A DNA stretch of 64,000 bases, from NCBI GenBank assembly GCA_900545665.1, contig UQZU01000004.1, positions 1-64,000 on the forward strand. Direction: 5' to 3'. The DNA is from an uncultured Collinsella sp. GTDB lineage: Bacteria; Actinomycetota; Coriobacteriia; Coriobacteriales; Coriobacteriaceae. The position numbers and the translations under genes were made by a program. This document shows positions 61,067 through 64,000 of the stretch, piece after piece. The first letter of the stretch is position 1. Every line of letters begins with the position of its first letter. A model generated the notes under the pieces. The model was not told where the DNA came from and did not search any database. It was given only the letters and a program-made list of their open reading frames with translations.

Positions 61067-61301
61067 TAATAATTTTTTGTTATCAGACTATTCTTCAGCT
61101 GAGATAACGCATTTCCGCAGGTCAGGAATGTGTCTGTTCAAAATAACATCTAACTTTTCTTTTGGTCAACCGTTTACCGCCAAATTCCTACCGTTCGTCT
61201 GTATAACGCAATGTACCTGCGGATATACGAGATGATGAGCAGCATGTTACCATGATAAAAAATTGTTATGAACACTTCGATAGAACCCAAAGGAGTTGCC
61301 C

Positions 61302-61958
61302 GTGAACGAGACCGTACGTCGTTTTTTGCCGATGGTCGATTTCCTGGAGCAGATACTCGGCAAAAACAGCGAAATCGTGCTGCACGATTTCTCGGATCCC
61401 GACCACGCCATCGTCGATATTCGCAACGGCATCGTGAGCGGCCGCAAGGTCGGCGGTCCCGCCACCGACCTGGCACTCAAGATCATGCACGACGCTAAGT
61501 ATCGCGACCTGCCGTTTATTACGGGCTACGAGGGGCGCGGTGCCGGTGGCAAGACGTTGGAGTCGGCGACGTACTTTATCCGCGAGAATGACGAGATTGT
61601 CGGTATGCTCTGCGTCAACACCGATCTTTCCACGGTCCGTTCCATCAACGCCATGGCGCAGCAGCTCATGGCCTGCTTCGACGCTGTGCCAAGGCAGGCG
61701 GAGCCCGCGTCTATCGAGGTCGAAAGTCTTTCGGAGTCTACACAGGAGCTCATCGACCGCAGTATTTCCGAGTTGCTCGAAAGCCGCGGACAGGATGTCG
61801 CCTCGCTTGGGCAGGCCGATCGCGTGGACGTTATTCGCCACCTTAACGGCAACGGCGTATTTATGCTCAAGGGCGCTGTTGCTTGCGCTGCCACCGCGCT
61901 GGGCATCTCGGAGCCCAGCGTCTACCGCTACCTGCAAAAAGTTCGGAAGGAAGGCTAA
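61302..61958 (+). CDS. Second YheO/DauR-like transcriptional regulator
   Basis: A 218-residue protein of the same architecture as the one at 27813: an N-terminal YheO/PAS-like domain (KNSEIVLHDFSDPDHAIVDI, NDEIVGMLCVNTDLS) and a C-terminal helix-turn-helix (CAATALGISEPSVYRYLQKV). The start is GTG at 61302 with AAAGGAG 6 bases upstream. It is divergent from the permease gene and probably senses a purine-derived signal. Each half of the purine cluster thus has its own divergent regulator of this family. Confidence 0.86.
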   Translation: MNETVRRFLPMVDFLEQILGKNSEIVLHDFSDPDHAIVDIRNGIVSGRKVGGPATDLALKIMHDAKYRDLPFITGYEGRGAGGKTLESATYFIRENDEIVGMLCVNTDLSTVRSINAMAQQLMACFDAVPRQAEPASIEVESLSESTQELIDRSISELLESRGQDVASLGQADRVDVIRHLNGNGVFMLKGAVACAATALGISEPSVYRYLQKVRKEG

Positions 61959-62009
61959 CAAGCTAAATGGACTGCCCTTGGTGGCTCCACAAGTGATCCG
62001 TCGCTTGAC

Positions 62010-62045
62010 AAAAGACCCTGCAGCTCGCACTGCAGGGTCTTTTTT
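62010..62045 (+). terminator. Terminator between the regulator and ridA
   Basis: AAGACCCTGCAG and its perfect complement with loop CTCGCA, followed by a run of T on the plus strand and a short A-rich flank. It lies between converging genes and may serve both. Confidence 0.93.
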
Positions 62046-62074
62046 GCATGTCATGTTTAGTTGTTGTCAACGCC

Positions 62075-62452
62075 TTAGAGAGCGGCGACGACCTCTATCT
62101 CGACCAGACCGCCGGCCGGAAGGGCGGCAACCTGGAAAGCGCTGCGCGCGGGGAACGGAGCCTCGAACTTGGAGGCATAAATCTCATTCACGGCAGCGAA
62201 GTCGGCAATGTCGGCCAGGTAGACCGTGGTCTTGACGACATCGGCAAAGGTGGCGCCGGCAGCGGTCAGCAGGGCCTCGACGTTGGCGAGGGACTGCTTA
62301 GCCTGGGCTTCGACGCCCTCGGGCATCTTGCCGGTTGCGGGGTCGATGCCCAGCTGGCCGGACAGGAACACCATATTGCCGGTCTGGATGCCGGGGGAAT
62401 ACGGGCCGATGGCTGCAGGTGCGTTATCGGAAGACACGACGGTCTTGCTCAT
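62075..62452 (-). CDS. ridA: RidA family enamine/imine deaminase
   Basis: A 125-residue trimeric protein that hydrolyses reactive 2-aminoacrylate-type enamines. GPYSPGIQTGNMVFLSGQLG near the start and the C-terminal ARSAFQVAALPAGGLVEIEV carry the family signature, including the arginine that binds the substrate carboxylate. AGGAGA precedes the ATG. PLP lyases such as YgeX release 2-aminoacrylate, so its place at the end of the purine region is functionally sensible, though a general housekeeping role is equally possible. Confidence 0.93.
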   Translation of the reverse strand: MSKTVVSSDNAPAAIGPYSPGIQTGNMVFLSGQLGIDPATGKMPEGVEAQAKQSLANVEALLTAAGATFADVVKTTVYLADIADFAAVNEIYASKFEAPFPARSAFQVAALPAGGLVEIEVVAAL

Positions 62453-62651
62453 GTTTTTCTCCTTACGATTAAATAGAGAGCGTGAGCGCGGCGTTCACAC
62501 CGGGAGGCACAGTTCGGTCTGAACACCGCGCTTGATTGGGATAGTACTCAAGGTTTCCGCGCTATGCAAGATTATTATCACGTTGCGAGAATATTTTATC
62601 GCCCAACGGTTTCCCAGGACCGCTGAACGGCACGACCGGACGGTGAAGCTC

Positions 62652-62723
62652 AAAATGATCCGTTTCCCTCCGTCCCCATCGAATCAGGCGATCCATAGGG
62701 GACGGAGGGAAACGGATCATTTT
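62652..62723. repeat. Perfect 26-bp inverted repeat (palindrome family 2)
   Basis: Arms at 62652-62677 and 62698-62723 are perfectly complementary; the first begins AAAATGATCCGTTTCCCTCC. The loop is 20 bases. It lies in the 376-base gap between ridA and the U32 gene; the rest of the gap has no supportable gene. A following T-run would let it act as a terminator. Confidence 0.9.
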
Positions 62724-62828
62724 TGCTGCAAGGGCTGCTGAAGACTTTATCCTGCTTGGGCCACAGGGCTCGTCTGCCGCAACAGCACCACTATACTTTT
62801 GAATATCTGAGCATTTTGAAAGGCAGGA

Positions 62829-64000
62829 TATGACCGCAACCGCCAGTCGAACCACCAACCGCAGACCCGAGCTCTTGGCCCCCGCCGGAGGCCCGGAGCC
62901 CTTTGCCGCCGCACTCGCTGCCGGGGCAGACGCCATCTACTGCGGCATGGGAAGCTTCAACGCCCGCCGCAAGGCCACCAACTTTACCGACGAGGCCTTT
63001 GAGCAGGCCTGCCGTGCTGCACACCTGGCCGGGTCGCGCGTCTACGTCACGGTCAACATCGTCATCAAGCAGTCCGAGATGGGCGATGCGCTGCAACTCA
63101 TCCATCGTTGCTCCACGCTGGGCGCCGACGCCTTCATCATCCAAGACTGGGGCCTGTTCTTTGAGGCCAAGCGCACCATGCCCGGCATCGAGACGCATAT
63201 CTCGACCCAAGCGAACATCCATGACGACCGCGGAACCCTTTGGTGCCGCGAGCAGGGCGCCGACCGCGTGACCCTCTCGCGCGAGCTTTCCATCGACGAA
63301 ATTGCCGCCATTCACGATGCCGCGCCCGATGTGGACCTTGAGGTCTTTAGCCACGGCGCCATCTGCTTTTGCTACTCGGGTCTGTGCCTGCTGTCGAGCT
63401 TTGCCATGGCGGGCCGCTCGGCCAACCGCGGCATGTGCGCTCAGCCCTGTCGCCTGCCTTACGAGCTGATCGACGAGAACGGCCGCACGCTCTCCCCTGC
63501 CGGTCGCGAGCGCGCTCTATGCCCGCGTGACACCAACACCTCACAGCTTGTTCGCCGTCTGTATGATGCCGGCGCCGCGTCTCTCAAGCTCGAGGGCCGC
63601 ATGAAGGCGCCCGATTACGTGTACTCCATCGTTGATGTGTATCGTCACGAAATTGATGACATGCTGGCAGGGGTCGCCGTTGCCAAGGACGAGGAAGCCG
63701 CCCGCCAGCGCCAGCTCAAGCGCTGCTTCAACCGCGACTTTACGCACGCCTATCAGGACGGCACCTCGGGCGACGAGATGATGAGCTACGAGCGTTCCAA
63801 CAACCGCGGCCAGATCGTGGGCACGGTGCTGGGCAGCCGCCCGGCCAACCGCGATGTGCGTGGCCTCAAGCCCGACGACCGCCGTCGCCGCGCCGCCATC
63901 GCCCGCATTGAGCTGTTTGAACCCGTGGGCAAGGGCGACTTGTTGGAACTTCGCCACGATAACGAGTTTGACCAGTTCCTGACCACCATTGCCGCCGATG
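62829..64000 (+). CDS. U32 family (peptidase-like) protein, 3' end beyond the window
   Basis: The first 390 residues are present. LLAPAGGPEPFAAALAAGAD at the N-terminus, the cysteine cluster FSHGAICFCYSGLC then RGMCAQPCR, and KLEGRMKAPDYVY are as in the U32 gene at 1285, so the two are paralogues. Characterised relatives are iron-sulfur enzymes that hydroxylate tRNA or rRNA bases. The start at 62829 is the ATG before MTATASR, with a GGCAGG site. The extra cysteines in CFCYSGLC are notable but fit the family. Confidence 0.9.

Overview
The window looks like one end of a draft contig from a gut Coriobacteriia genome, most likely Collinsella or a close relative. The judgement rests on the high GC content, the actinobacterial-type ribosomal and SecY proteins, the family of intergenic palindromes and the large anaerobic purine/selenium gene set; no 16S gene is present to confirm it. 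Bases 1-47 are not biological: they are an Illumina Nextera i5 adapter ending in the transposase mosaic end, fused to a truncated tyrS.

Layout. 0.05-8.4 kb: tyrS (partial), a U32-family protein, a class A penicillin-binding protein, ArgR, a family 2 glycosyltransferase and truA. 8.4-18.2 kb: a long minus-strand ribosomal block running from rplE through secY-adk-map-infA and rpmJ-rpsM-rpsK-rpsD-rpoA to rplQ. The genes normally upstream of rplE (rplX, rplN and the S10 set) are missing; a palindromic repeat lies there instead. 18.5-28.5 kb: first half of a purine/urate-degradation and selenium-molybdenum hydroxylase cluster (xdhC, yqeB, yqeC, a dihydropyrimidinase, mocA-like, ygeW, ygeY, ygeX) with a divergent YheO/DauR-like regulator. 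51.6-62.5 kb: second half of the same pathway (xdhD-type dehydrogenase, ferredoxin, ygfK, ssnA, xanthine/urate permease) with a second divergent regulator of the same family and ridA. The window ends inside a second U32-family gene.

Between the two halves sits about 23 kb of accessory DNA (28.6-51.5 kb). It holds an AbiE-type toxin-antitoxin pair with a visible operator, two DUF4230 proteins, and a tight minus-strand operon of ribbon-helix-helix regulator, HsdM, HsdS, a CxCGH protein, HsdR, a TcmP-family protein and a three-cysteine radical-SAM-like protein. It also holds a 787-residue protein with a glycine-rich hydrophobic segment, a DEDD exonuclease, a DUF234-type ATPase behind a perfect 22-bp inverted repeat, and a frameshifted AbiEi-like gene. 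Several decayed gene pieces lie among them. Three arrays of a degenerate hairpin repeat with an almost invariant 62-bp period lie in successive gaps of this region.

How the genes may work together: the two purine halves would import xanthine/urate, hydroxylate or reduce it with a selenium-dependent molybdenum enzyme and the YgfK iron-sulfur flavoprotein, open the rings with amidohydrolases (SsnA, HyuA), then process ureido/amino intermediates with YgeW, YgeY and YgeX; RidA would remove the aminoacrylate that YgeX-type lyases release. The strongest candidate for something undescribed is the type I restriction operon that continues into TcmP and a CX3CX3C radical-SAM-like protein under a ribbon-helix-helix controller. 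The 62-bp hairpin arrays come second.
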